Source of the DNA: DATARH01 sp050246595
GTDB taxonomy: Bacteria > Pseudomonadota > Alphaproteobacteria > ATCC43930 > CGMCC-115725
Direction: 5' to 3'
NCBI GenBank assembly: GCA_050246595.1
Contig: JBFWVT010000023.1
Coordinates: 1 to 64,000 of the forward strand
Length of the DNA stretch: 64,000 nucleotides
Below, in pieces: positions 1 through 7,596 of this stretch (position 1 is its first letter; every line of letters starts with the position of its first letter). The position numbers were made by a program, and so were the translations under genes. Under the pieces are notes generated by a model. That model searched no databases and was not told the DNA's origin. It worked only from the letters and a program-made list of their open reading frames with translations.

Positions 1-917
1 CGCGCCGCCTGCCACGCAAGCTGGACGGCGGCTGCCGCGAGCGCTACCCAGAACGCGACCCCGAGACCCGCAGCGGCCCCGGCCAGCCCCCAGAGCAGCG
101 TGGCGCCGGCATAGAACGCGAACAGAAACGGCCGGGTCCGACTTCCCAGCGCCAGCGCCGAGGATTTGACCCCGATCCTGATATCGTCCTCTTTGTCCTG
201 GTGCGCGTAGATCGTGTCGTAGCCCAGGGTCCAGAACACGCCGCCGAGATACAGCAGCACCGCCGGCGCGGAGAGCGATCCGGTCACGGCGGTCCAGCCG
301 ATCAGCGCGCCCCAGTTGAAGTTGAGGCCGAGAAAAAGCTGCGGCCAGTGGGTGATCCGCTTCATGAACGGGTAGGTGCCGATCAGCCCGAGCACCGCCA
401 GACCGAGCAGGATGCTGAAGCTGTTCAGACCGAACAGCACCGCCGCGCCGATAGCGAGCTGCGCCGCCAGAAAGCCGAGCGCCTGGATGATTGTTATGCG
501 GCCGCTCGGCAATGGCCGCAGCCGCGTGCGCGCGACCCTGGCGTCGTAGTCGCGGTCGGCAATGTCGTTGAGCGTGCAGCCGGCGCCGCGCATCGCCACC
601 GCGCCGATCGCGAACAACAGCAGCAGCACCGGGTCCGGCCATCCCGGTTGGTCGCCTATTGGGGTTGCCAGCGCGATCCCCCACCACGCCGGGAACAACA
701 AGAGCCACGTGCCGATCGGGCGGTCGATCCGCGCCAGACGCGCATAGGGTTCGGCCCAGCCCGGCAGAAAGCGCTCGACCCAGTCGCCGCAGCGGATGTC
801 GCTCGGGTCGGCCGCAGCCGATCGAGATTGCGCCGATCGAGATTGCGCCGATCGAGATTGCGCCGATCGAGATTGCTTCGTCGCTCCGCTCCTCGCAATG
901 ACACCCCTTGTTGTCAT
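1..917 (-). CDS. ubiA: 4-hydroxybenzoate polyprenyltransferase UbiA (C-terminus cut by window edge)
   Basis: Integral membrane prenyltransferase that attaches the polyprenyl tail to 4-hydroxybenzoate in ubiquinone synthesis. Reading down from 917, the frame is open for 305 codons and leaves the window. Both Mg-prenyl-diphosphate motifs are visible: LNDIADRDYDARVART and GYDTIYAHQDKEDD, with hydrophobic segments between and after them. Length fits the family, so only a few C-terminal residues should be missing. The first conserved stretch is around DWVERFLPGW. The only in-frame ATG upstream of it lies inside a palindromic repeat, so the predicted protein starts MTTRGVIARSGATKQSR followed by four five-residue repeats; this N-terminus of about 40 residues is probably repeat-derived. 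It is the last gene of a minus-strand series with lpxI and the radical SAM gene. Function is certain; the start is not. Confidence 0.93.
   Translation of the reverse strand, partial: MTTRGVIARSGATKQSRSAQSRSAQSRSAQSRSAAADPSDIRCGDWVERFLPGWAEPYARLARIDRPIGTWLLLFPAWWGIALATPIGDQPGWPDPVLLLLFAIGAVAMRGAGCTLNDIADRDYDARVARTRLRPLPSGRITIIQALGFLAAQLAIGAAVLFGLNSFSILLGLAVLGLIGTYPFMKRITHWPQLFLGLNFNWGALIGWTAVTGSLSAPAVLLYLGGVFWTLGYDTIYAHQDKEDDIRIGVKSSALALGSRTRPFLFAFYAGATLLWGLAGAAAGLGVAFWVALAAAAVQLAWQAA
817..876. repeat. Four perfect tandem copies of a 15-base unit
   Basis: The unit GCCGATCGAGATTGC occurs four times head to tail without mismatch. Because the unit is a multiple of three it keeps the ubiA frame open and adds four copies of a five-residue repeat near the predicted N-terminus. 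It abuts the palindrome at 871-938, whose left arm begins with the same GATTGC. Confidence 0.95.
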
Positions 918-938
918 TGCGAGCCCAGCGAAGCAATC
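871..938. repeat. Palindromic dispersed repeat (CATTGCGAG / GAAGCAATC type)
   Basis: The left arm (about 871-903) and right arm (about 913-938) are imperfect reverse complements, sharing GATTGCTTCG and CTCGCAATGACA. This element is familiar from many alphaproteobacterial genomes, where translated copies give MTTRGVIARS-like peptides. Here the loop and left arm supply the only upstream ATG of ubiA, read on the minus strand. Confidence 0.8.
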
Positions 939-957
939 CCGATGCGACAGAGGGCGG

Positions 958-1869
958 TCATCCCGGATGCACACCGATGACAAACAGGCCGGCTTCATCG
1001 GCGCGGCGCACGGTTTCGGCGCGGTCCAGCAGAATTATCCCGCCGGCCTGCGCCGCGACGCCGCGCAGCCCGCTTTCGGCGGCCAACGCGATTGTCTGCG
1101 GGCCGATCGTCGGACGGTCGGCACGGCGTTCCTGGCCCGGCTTCTCGGCCTTGACCAGCACGCCGCCGGGACCGTCGCGGCGCAGCCCGGCAACCCGGCG
1201 CAGCAGCGCGTCGGTGCCCTCGATCGCCTCGACCCCGAGCACGAGACCCTGCTGCACGACAACCGCCTGGCCGATGTCGAGCGTCCCGATCGTCCGCAGG
1301 ATATGCAGGCCGCGCGCGATATCGGCCGATGCTAGCGCGTCGGGCCGCACCCGGCCGAGCGGCCCCTCCGGGACATCGACATCGCCGAGAACCTCGTCGG
1401 CACCGATGACGCGGAACCCCTCGCGCTCCAACTCCTTGACGATTGCCGACAGCAGCCCGTCATCGCCGAGCGCGCGATACCCGACCTTGGCGAAGAATCT
1501 GGCGGCGCGCCAGTCCGGACGCAGCGCGGCCAGCGACGGGCGGCGCACCCCGCCGGCCAGCACCAGTTCGCCGACCCCGTGCGCGCGCAGCACGTCGAGA
1601 CCGGAAGCCGCGCCGCCAAGACGGCACCAGGCGTGCGGAACGCGCTCGACGGTCGCCGGGTCGGCTTCACCTTCCAGCGCGAGAATAAAGACCTCGCGTC
1701 CGGCGGCGCGGCAGCTCTCGATCAGCCGCGCCGGCAGACCGCCATTGCCGGCGATGATCCCGAGCGGGCCGGAATACCCCCTCCCTAACCCTCCCCTCCC
1801 CGGACTTGATCCGGGGATCACGGGGGAGAGCAGGGTGGGGGTCGGTGCAACCCGGCCTTCTGCGGGCAT
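958..1869 (-). CDS. lpxI: UDP-2,3-diacylglucosamine diphosphatase LpxI (DUF1009)
   Basis: Hydrolyses UDP-2,3-diacylglucosamine to lipid X plus UMP, the fourth step of lipid A synthesis, in genomes using LpxI instead of LpxH. The N-terminal GPLGIIAGNGGLP opening and the C-terminal block KAEKPGQERRADRPTIGP followed by an alanine- and glycine-rich AG-GIILLD segment are characteristic. The start is ambiguous. The conserved protein begins near the GPLGII segment, but no ATG lies just before it. An ATG at 1869 sits 5 nt after the stop of the upstream radical SAM gene and gives 303 residues; a GTG at 1821 gives 287. The sequence between them is a palindromic repeat. The usual lpxA and lpxB neighbours are absent. 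Confidence 0.88.
   Translation of the reverse strand: MPAEGRVAPTPTLLSPVIPGSSPGRGGLGRGYSGPLGIIAGNGGLPARLIESCRAAGREVFILALEGEADPATVERVPHAWCRLGGAASGLDVLRAHGVGELVLAGGVRRPSLAALRPDWRAARFFAKVGYRALGDDGLLSAIVKELEREGFRVIGADEVLGDVDVPEGPLGRVRPDALASADIARGLHILRTIGTLDIGQAVVVQQGLVLGVEAIEGTDALLRRVAGLRRDGPGGVLVKAEKPGQERRADRPTIGPQTIALAAESGLRGVAAQAGGIILLDRAETVRRADEAGLFVIGVHPG
1776..1850. repeat. Intergenic palindromic repeat before lpxI
   Basis: A C/G-rich block with a clean inverted repeat at 1798-1816 (CCCCGGA, loop CTTGA, TCCGGGG). The same CCGGA-TCCGG core recurs at 41544-41562 in opposite orientation. It lies between the radical SAM gene and the conserved part of lpxI and forms the ambiguous lpxI N-terminal codons. 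Confidence 0.75.
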
Positions 1870-1874
1870 TCGCG

Positions 1875-3470
1875 TTATGCCGCGGCGCGCTCGTTGCCGA
1901 CCGTCCTTGGCCGGTCGGCGTAGAACGCGGCGTTCTGTCTGCCCTCGGTGCATTCGCGCGCGAAGCGGATCATGTGATGCGCGACCAGCGCCGCCCCGAT
2001 CAGCTCGGCGACCCGCCCGGCGCGCAGCGCCTTCCCGGCGAACCGCCAGAAAATCCGCCGGTAGTCGCCGCGAAGGCCGACGCGGAAGACAATCTTGGCG
2101 AGCAATGTCGCGGCGCGGCGCAGGTTCCGGCGGCTGAGGCGCGCACGGGTCAGCGGCGGCGTCACTCGGTTCGGGTAGGTCGCGCGCAAATTCCATTCGT
2201 AGCGCGCGAACATCGCCTCGGGGCTGTAGGCGTGGCGGATCGCGGCGCGCCAGGTGTCGAGGACCTCGCCGTAGGGCCGCGCAAAGACGACGTTCGAGTC
2301 GCGCTGCGGATCGAAGCTCAGCCGGCCGGCCGCCGCCAGCCGCTCCCAGAGCGGTGTTTTCGGCAGAGCCTGCAGCAGGTTGATCGTCAGGATCGGGATG
2401 TGCGAGCGGTCGATGAACTCGGTCAGGCTCGCGCCGGTCGCTTCGGTATCGGTATCGAGACCGAGAATGATGCCGGAGACGACCTCCATGCCGTAGGAGT
2501 TGATCGTCGCCACCGCGTCGAGCAGCGGCATCACCCGGTTGTGCGATTTGCGCATCGCGTCGAGCGCGCCGATCTCGGGGGTCTCGATGCCGCAGAACAC
2601 GGAATAGAAACACGCCTCGCGCATCATTGCGAGGATGTCCGGGCATTGCGCGATGTTGAGCGTCGCCTCGCACGAGAACTCGATCGGATACCCGCGCTTT
2701 TTCTGCCAGTCGATCAGGTGCGGCAGCAATTCGCGTGCCGCCTTCTTGTTGCCGATAAAATTGTCGTCGACAAAATAGACCGCGCCCGCGATGCCGGCAT
2801 CGCGCATCGCGTCGAGTTCGGCGAGAATCTGTTCCGGGTGCTTGAGGCGGGGCTGGCGTCCGTACAATGCCGGGATGTCGCAGAATTCGCAGCGATACGG
2901 GCAGCCGCTCGAAAACTGGACGCTGCCGAGAAAATACCGTCTCCCTTCAATCAACCGATAGGCTGGGATCGGGAAATCGGCGAGCGGCAGCCGCTCGGCG
3001 GTCTCGAACCGGCGTTGCGCCGCCGGGGGGCTGATATCGTCATCGAGCGCGGCGATCAGCGCGTCGGTTGCGTCGCCGATCTCGCCGATATGGAGATAAT
3101 CGAACTCGGAATATTCCTCCGGACAGGCCGAGACCGAGGGGCCGCCGAGCACGCTCGGCTTGCCGGCGGCGCGGGCGCGGCGGGCGATGCCGAGGATTTC
3201 CTCTCTCTGGACGTGCATGCCGCTGACGAACACCGCCTCGGCCCAGGCGAATTCCGCCGCCGTGGCCGGCCGGATGTTCTCATCGACGAGCCGGACCTCC
3301 CAGCGCTCGGGAAGATAGGCGGCGACGACCAGGATTCCCTGCGGCGGCATAAAGGCGCGCACGCCGTCGGTCAGCTCGTAGGAATGCTGGAACGTGCCGA
3401 AGGACGGCGCATAACGCGGAAAGACGCAGAGGATGCGTCTGATGTGGCGCACGCGAAGCTGGCTTCTCAT
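1875..3470 (-). CDS. B12-binding radical SAM protein, HpnP-like (hopanoid C-2 methylase family)
   Basis: A 531-residue protein with an N-terminal cobalamin-binding domain (RRILCVFPRY to about residue 140), a radical SAM core with the 4Fe-4S triad C190-x3-C194-x2-C197 in SSGCPYRCEFC, and a C-terminal DUF4070-like region. Sequence pattern and length closely resemble HpnP, the C-2 methylase of hopanoids, for example FMPPQGILVVAAYLPE, VLGGPSVSACPE and FVDDNFIGNKKAA. The family has paralogues with unknown substrates, so methylation of hopanoids is inferred rather than shown; no other hopanoid gene is in the window. Start chosen at 3470 because homology begins a few residues later; the open frame upstream to 3650 has no family similarity. 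lpxI follows 5 nt downstream, suggesting co-transcription with envelope lipid genes. Confidence 0.8.
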   Translation of the reverse strand: MRSQLRVRHIRRILCVFPRYAPSFGTFQHSYELTDGVRAFMPPQGILVVAAYLPERWEVRLVDENIRPATAAEFAWAEAVFVSGMHVQREEILGIARRARAAGKPSVLGGPSVSACPEEYSEFDYLHIGEIGDATDALIAALDDDISPPAAQRRFETAERLPLADFPIPAYRLIEGRRYFLGSVQFSSGCPYRCEFCDIPALYGRQPRLKHPEQILAELDAMRDAGIAGAVYFVDDNFIGNKKAARELLPHLIDWQKKRGYPIEFSCEATLNIAQCPDILAMMREACFYSVFCGIETPEIGALDAMRKSHNRVMPLLDAVATINSYGMEVVSGIILGLDTDTEATGASLTEFIDRSHIPILTINLLQALPKTPLWERLAAAGRLSFDPQRDSNVVFARPYGEVLDTWRAAIRHAYSPEAMFARYEWNLRATYPNRVTPPLTRARLSRRNLRRAATLLAKIVFRVGLRGDYRRIFWRFAGKALRAGRVAELIGAALVAHHMIRFARECTEGRQNAAFYADRPRTVGNERAAA

Positions 3471-3586
3471 CCCCTCACGATACCTGTCATGATCCCCCCG
3501 GTCATGATCCCGGCGCAGAGACCGTGACCGGATGTGTTTTAACCGATCTGACGACCGCACGTTCCGGTTTTCCAGGGAGCATTGAG

Positions 3587-4117
3587 ATGAGCCGATTATT
3601 CGGGCCGATGCGGCAGGTCGGGATCGTCGTCCGCGACATCGAGACGGCAATGCACCACTGGGTCGAGGTGTGCGGCGTCGGTCCGTGGTTTTACGCCGAG
3701 CGGCTGCCGCTGACCGAATTCCGCTACAAGGGACGGGTCTACGACATCAATATGTCGGTCGCGCTGGCGAATTCCGGCGATGTGCAGCTCGAACTGATCC
3801 AGCAGCGTTGCGACAGCCCGAGCCTGTACCGCGACTTTCTCGCGGCCGGGCACGAGGGGATGCAGCACTGGTCGAGCTGGCCGGTCAATTACCACGAGAT
3901 TCGCGAACGGGCGCTGAGGAGCGGCTGGCAGATCGGCCAGGAGGGCGATACGCCGCGCGGCCCGTTCATCTATTTTCTCAACGAAGGTCATCCCGGCACG
4001 ATCGTCGAGATGGCCGAGGCGACGTCGACCCGCATGCGCATCTTCGACCAGGTCCGCGAGGCGGCGCTGAACTGGGACGGCAGCGACCCGATCCGGCTGA
4101 ACTGGCCGCAGGGGTGA
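3587..4117 (+). CDS. VOC-superfamily (glyoxalase-fold) protein
   Basis: A 176-residue protein with a vicinal-oxygen-chelate fold signature: the opening MRQVGIVVRDIETAMHHW typical of methylmalonyl-CoA epimerase-like proteins, a second half with MQHWSSW and a terminal metal-ligand region around GTIVEMAE. Substrate unknown. Start at 3587 is preceded by an AGGGAG ribosome-binding site; an in-frame ATG at 3524 would add 21 unconserved residues. It heads a plus-strand trio with an SDR and a CoA-transferase, suggesting a small acyl-CoA or aromatic catabolic unit. It is divergent from the radical SAM gene. Confidence 0.8.
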   Translation: MSRLFGPMRQVGIVVRDIETAMHHWVEVCGVGPWFYAERLPLTEFRYKGRVYDINMSVALANSGDVQLELIQQRCDSPSLYRDFLAAGHEGMQHWSSWPVNYHEIRERALRSGWQIGQEGDTPRGPFIYFLNEGHPGTIVEMAEATSTRMRIFDQVREAALNWDGSDPIRLNWPQG

Positions 4118-4211
4118 CGGCGACGGCCGTCTTGCCACAAGGCTTGTCCGATTCAGGGCGGCGGTTGCAGACTGCACTCGAGAAGCCCGCGGCGGATACG
4201 GGAGAGAAGCG

Positions 4212-4964
4212 ATGGACCTCAACGGCGCGGTTGCCGTGGTGACCGGCGGCAATGGCGGTCTCGGAACGCGGATCTGTCACGCGCTGGCCAGGGAGGGGGT
4301 CCATGTCGCGGTCGTGTACGCGCAAAGCCGCGACCAGGCGGAGAGTGTGGCGCGCGAGTTGGTCTCGCGGTATCAGATCAACGCTGCCGCCTTTGCCTGC
4401 GACGTGACCGACGGCGCCGCCGTTGAGCGGGCGGTCGAAGCGGTCATGGAACGTTTTGGCCGGCTTGATATCCTCGTCAACGATGCCGCCTACAACAAGG
4501 CGATCCCGTTCGCCGACCTCGACGGGCTGACGATGGAGGTCTGGGACAGGATCGTCGCGGTCAACCTGACCGGGCCGATGCGCCTTATAAAGACCGTCGC
4601 GCCGATTATGAAAGCGCAGGGACGCGGCCGAATCGTCAATATTTCGTCGGTGGCCGGGGTCGGGCCGACCGGCTCGTCGATCGCCTATGCGGTCTCGAAA
4701 GCCGGGCTGATCCATCTGACGCGCTGCATGGCGGTGGCGCTGGCGCCGCAGGTACTGGTCAACTGCGTTGCGCCGGGGCTGCTCGAAGGCACCCGCGCGA
4801 CCGCGAATCTGCGGCCCGAGCAGATCGAGAACTCGGCGGCGACATCGCTGCTCAAAAAACCCGCCGACAAGGACGATTGCGCCGATATGGTTGTCGCGAT
4901 GTGCCGGACCGAGACGATGACCGGTCAGACGGCCGTGATCGATTCGGGGCGCTACTTCCCGTGA
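4212..4964 (+). CDS. Short-chain dehydrogenase/reductase (3-oxoacyl-ACP reductase-like)
   Basis: A 250-residue classical SDR. The cofactor motif TGGNGGLG spans residues 11-18, NAG is replaced by NDAA near 90-93, and the catalytic set S145/S146, Y159 and K163 (YAVSK) is intact. The absence of an acidic residue right after the second beta strand (VVYAQSR) with Arg present suggests NADP preference, but this is an inference. It probably oxidises or reduces a hydroxyacyl-type substrate together with the adjacent VOC protein and CoA-transferase. SD-like GGGAGAAG precedes the ATG. Confidence 0.88.
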   Translation: MDLNGAVAVVTGGNGGLGTRICHALAREGVHVAVVYAQSRDQAESVARELVSRYQINAAAFACDVTDGAAVERAVEAVMERFGRLDILVNDAAYNKAIPFADLDGLTMEVWDRIVAVNLTGPMRLIKTVAPIMKAQGRGRIVNISSVAGVGPTGSSIAYAVSKAGLIHLTRCMAVALAPQVLVNCVAPGLLEGTRATANLRPEQIENSAATSLLKKPADKDDCADMVVAMCRTETMTGQTAVIDSGRYFP

Positions 4965-5020
4965 CGAACCCGGAACCCGGCGCCGACACCGGACCTGTCC
5001 TCACTACGGAGAACCCGCCT

Positions 5021-6208
5021 ATGACCCGCCCGTTCGAGGGAATCCGCATCATCGACATCACGCACGTGCTGGCGGGACCGTTCGCGGCCTATCAGCTCGC
5101 GGTGCTCGGCGCCGATGTCATCAAGGTCGAGCACCCCGACGATCCGGACCAGAGCCGCGACAGCGGCACCGATCGCAAGCTGAACCGCGCACTGATGGGC
5201 ACCGGGTTTTTGACGCAGGGATCGAACAAGCGTTCGATCACGCTCGACCTGAAGCAGCAGCGCGGGCGCGAGATCCTCAAGAAGCTCGCCGCCGGGGCCG
5301 ATGTGCTGGTGCAGAACTACCGGCCCGGCGCGTTCGAGGCGCTGGGTCTCGGCTACGAAGCAATGGCGGCGATCAACCCGCGCCTGATCTACTGCTCGAT
5401 CTCGGCCTTTGGTCAGGACGGGGTCAGACGCGAGCAGACAGCCTACGATCATGTAATCCAGGCCACTTCCGGGATCATGGCCGAGACCGGCACCGAGGAG
5501 GTCAACCCGATCAAGATCGGCGCGCCGGCGGTCGATTACGCGACCGGCACGATGGGCGCTTTCGCGCTGGCTGCCGCGCTGTTCCAGCGCGAGCGCACCG
5601 GCAAGGGCCAGCATATCGATCTGGCGATGCTCGGTGTCGCAATGATGATGCAGGCTTCGCTGATCACCGGGTATTTCCGCAACGGCACCGAGCCGAAACC
5701 GCACGGCAACAAGCAGCCCTACGCGACCAACAGCGCCTATGATGCGAAGGAGGGCATGGTGATGATCGGCGCCAGCAATCTGCGGCAGCAGGCGCGGTTC
5801 TGGCGCGCGGTCGAGCGCCCCGACATGATCAAGACCGACAACGAGGCGCGTCTCGCCGACCGCGAGCGCGAGGCGGCGGTCATCGCCGACATCATCAAGA
5901 ACAAGACCGCCGACGAGTGGGAGGTCTATTTCCAGGCGCGACACGTGCCGGCGGCGCGCGTGCGCACGATGGCCGAGGCGCTCGCCGATCCGCATTTCGA
6001 GACGCGGCGGGTCTTTCACAAATTCGATTCGGCGCCGGGAATCGACGGCCCGTTCGCGGTGCCGCTGGCCGCGTTCAAATTCGCGCATGGCGGCCCGAGC
6101 ATCGAAGCACCGCCGCCGGTAATGGGGGCGAACACCGAATCGGTGCTGGCGGAACTCGGTTATTCCGATGCGGACATTGCCGAATTTCGCGCGACTCGTG
6201 TAATCTGA
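5021..6208 (+). CDS. Type III CoA-transferase (CaiB/BaiF family)
   Basis: A 395-residue family III CoA-transferase: the opening FEGIRIIDITHVLAGPFAAYQLAVLGADVIKVE is diagnostic (catalytic Asp region and CoA-binding segment follow), then YCSISAFGQDG, and a GAFALAAALFQRERTGKGQ block ahead of the C-terminal lobe. These enzymes move CoA between a carboxylic acid and an acyl-CoA donor. Start at 5021 follows the SDR stop by 56 nt and has a GGAG upstream; an upstream in-frame ATG lies inside the SDR gene. Substrate unknown; context suggests organic acid catabolism. Confidence 0.9.
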   Translation: MTRPFEGIRIIDITHVLAGPFAAYQLAVLGADVIKVEHPDDPDQSRDSGTDRKLNRALMGTGFLTQGSNKRSITLDLKQQRGREILKKLAAGADVLVQNYRPGAFEALGLGYEAMAAINPRLIYCSISAFGQDGVRREQTAYDHVIQATSGIMAETGTEEVNPIKIGAPAVDYATGTMGAFALAAALFQRERTGKGQHIDLAMLGVAMMMQASLITGYFRNGTEPKPHGNKQPYATNSAYDAKEGMVMIGASNLRQQARFWRAVERPDMIKTDNEARLADREREAAVIADIIKNKTADEWEVYFQARHVPAARVRTMAEALADPHFETRRVFHKFDSAPGIDGPFAVPLAAFKFAHGGPSIEAPPPVMGANTESVLAELGYSDADIAEFRATRVI

Positions 6209-6559
6209 TTAAGGGAATCTTAATAAAAGTTGTATCGGGGCGCAGTCGCCGCCCGGAACGGCGAAGAAAAACCTAGACAAACCCGGTAAGCAGCAACATT
6301 CTCGCGTTCGGATTGAGGTTGTCTCGGGCAGCCTCGTCCGTGTCACTTTGGGGAATCGTCTCGTTCGTGAAATCCGTGCCGGCAGGCTGAGCAGCCTGAT
6401 TGAGCACGGCGCCGGACCCGGCCTCAACCAGCGGTGGGGCGGGTGTAAGGTTGTTCTCGTGTTGGACGGTGCCGTTCGGCTCTCGCGGCTGCGGCGCCAG
6501 GGTGGCTTTGCCGCTGATCCGCGCGACTCGGACGAGGCGGGCGTGGGGGGCAAGAGGCG
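6209..6559. other. Intergenic region without a recognisable gene
   Basis: 351 bases between the CoA-transferase and the dioxygenase. It begins with an AT-richer stretch (about 6207-6236) that could hold the promoter of the downstream pair, followed by GC-rich sequence. I see no convincing hairpin-plus-T terminator and no reading frame with family similarity on either strand. Confidence 0.5.
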
Positions 6560-7594
6560 ATGCTGTCGTCGTTGCGACAAGCCTTCCTGATGCCGTTCTG
6601 GACGGCGCAGGTCTTCAGCCAGGAAAAATTCTTCGCCCGCAATCCCGTCATCGGCAATCGCTGGCTCAACGAGCATGGGCTGCACACGGCGCGGGTCGCT
6701 GTCGCCTATCGACTGGCGCAGATGCGCCGGCGCCGCCTCGCCCGGCTGATCCCGGAGGATGACCGCCGCCGCCTCGATCGCGACGGGTTCGTCGTCAAGC
6801 GCGACTTTCTGCCGGCCGGGATTTTCGAGGCGCTTGCCGCGCAGGCCCGCGATCTGCGCGCGCCGGCGCGCGAGATGGTCGAAGGCGACACGGTCACAAG
6901 GCATATCGCGCTCGACCCTCGCGTGCTCGACCGAATGCCGGCGGCGCGGCGTCTGCTCGAATCGCCGGAATACCGCAACCTGATCTTCTATGCCGGATCG
7001 TCCTCGGCGATGCCGATGGTCTATCTGCAAACGATCCTCAGCGGTGCTCGGGATGGCCCGCCCGATCCGCAGACCGATCTGCATACCGACACGTTCCATC
7101 CAACCGCCAAGGCCTGGCTGTTCCTGACCGATGTCGCGGCGGACGCGATGCCGTTCGTCTACGTGCCGGGGTCGCACTGTCTGACGCCGCAGCGCCTCGA
7201 TTGGGAGCGGCGGATGGCGATCGCGGCCAGCGGCGGCCTGCCGCAGAACCCGCGCAGGCTGGTGCGCGCGATCGCCCCAGAGACGCTCGCCGCGCTCGGT
7301 CTGCCGCCGCCGCTTGCAATCGCGGTTCCGGCCAACACGCTCGTCGTCGCCGACACGTTCGGGTTTCATGCGCGCGGCCCGAGCGCGCGGCCGACCACCC
7401 GCGTCGAAATCTGGGCGATGGGACGGCGCAACCCGTTTCTTCCCTGGGCGGGGCTTGATCCGTGGGCGTTCGCGGCTCTCGGGCTGCGCAAGCCGCTCTT
7501 TTACTGGAAATCGGTAGACCTGCTCGCCCGTCTCGGGCTCGGCCGCCAGCGCTGGAAGCCCCGCGGCCCGATCTCCGCCTTTGACCGGGTCTAG
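6560..7594 (+). CDS. Phytanoyl-CoA dioxygenase (PhyH) family Fe(II)/2-oxoglutarate oxygenase
   Basis: A 344-residue protein with the non-haem iron facial triad of the PhyH family: H175-T-D177 in DLHTDTFHP and a distal His270 in FGFHARGPS, with an Arg shortly after (272 or 281) able to bind 2-oxoglutarate. The sheet segment FVYVPGSH is also typical. The N-terminal 80 residues are basic and lack similarity I can name. The stop is 2 nt before the start of the KpsS-SDR fusion gene, so the two are almost certainly co-transcribed. A hydroxylase acting on a surface lipid or glycan component is a reasonable guess, unproven. Confidence 0.82.
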   Translation: MLSSLRQAFLMPFWTAQVFSQEKFFARNPVIGNRWLNEHGLHTARVAVAYRLAQMRRRRLARLIPEDDRRRLDRDGFVVKRDFLPAGIFEALAAQARDLRAPAREMVEGDTVTRHIALDPRVLDRMPAARRLLESPEYRNLIFYAGSSSAMPMVYLQTILSGARDGPPDPQTDLHTDTFHPTAKAWLFLTDVAADAMPFVYVPGSHCLTPQRLDWERRMAIAASGGLPQNPRRLVRAIAPETLAALGLPPPLAIAVPANTLVVADTFGFHARGPSARPTTRVEIWAMGRRNPFLPWAGLDPWAFAALGLRKPLFYWKSVDLLARLGLGRQRWKPRGPISAFDRV

Positions 7595-7596
7595 AC

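Noticed and set aside
817..876. Tandem 15-mers as a CRISPR array or minisatellite recombination site
   Set aside because: Units are contiguous with no spacers, only four copies, and no cas genes nearby; simple tandem duplication explains it.
1806..3527. 573-codon open frame on the plus strand across the radical SAM gene
   Set aside because: Composition is Arg/Asp/Gly-rich with no domain; it is the mirror of a well-supported gene.
3056..3650. Longer radical SAM protein start at 3650
   Set aside because: The 60 extra residues are Arg/Ser-rich without similarity and overlap the divergent VOC gene start; the ATG at 3470 fits the family.
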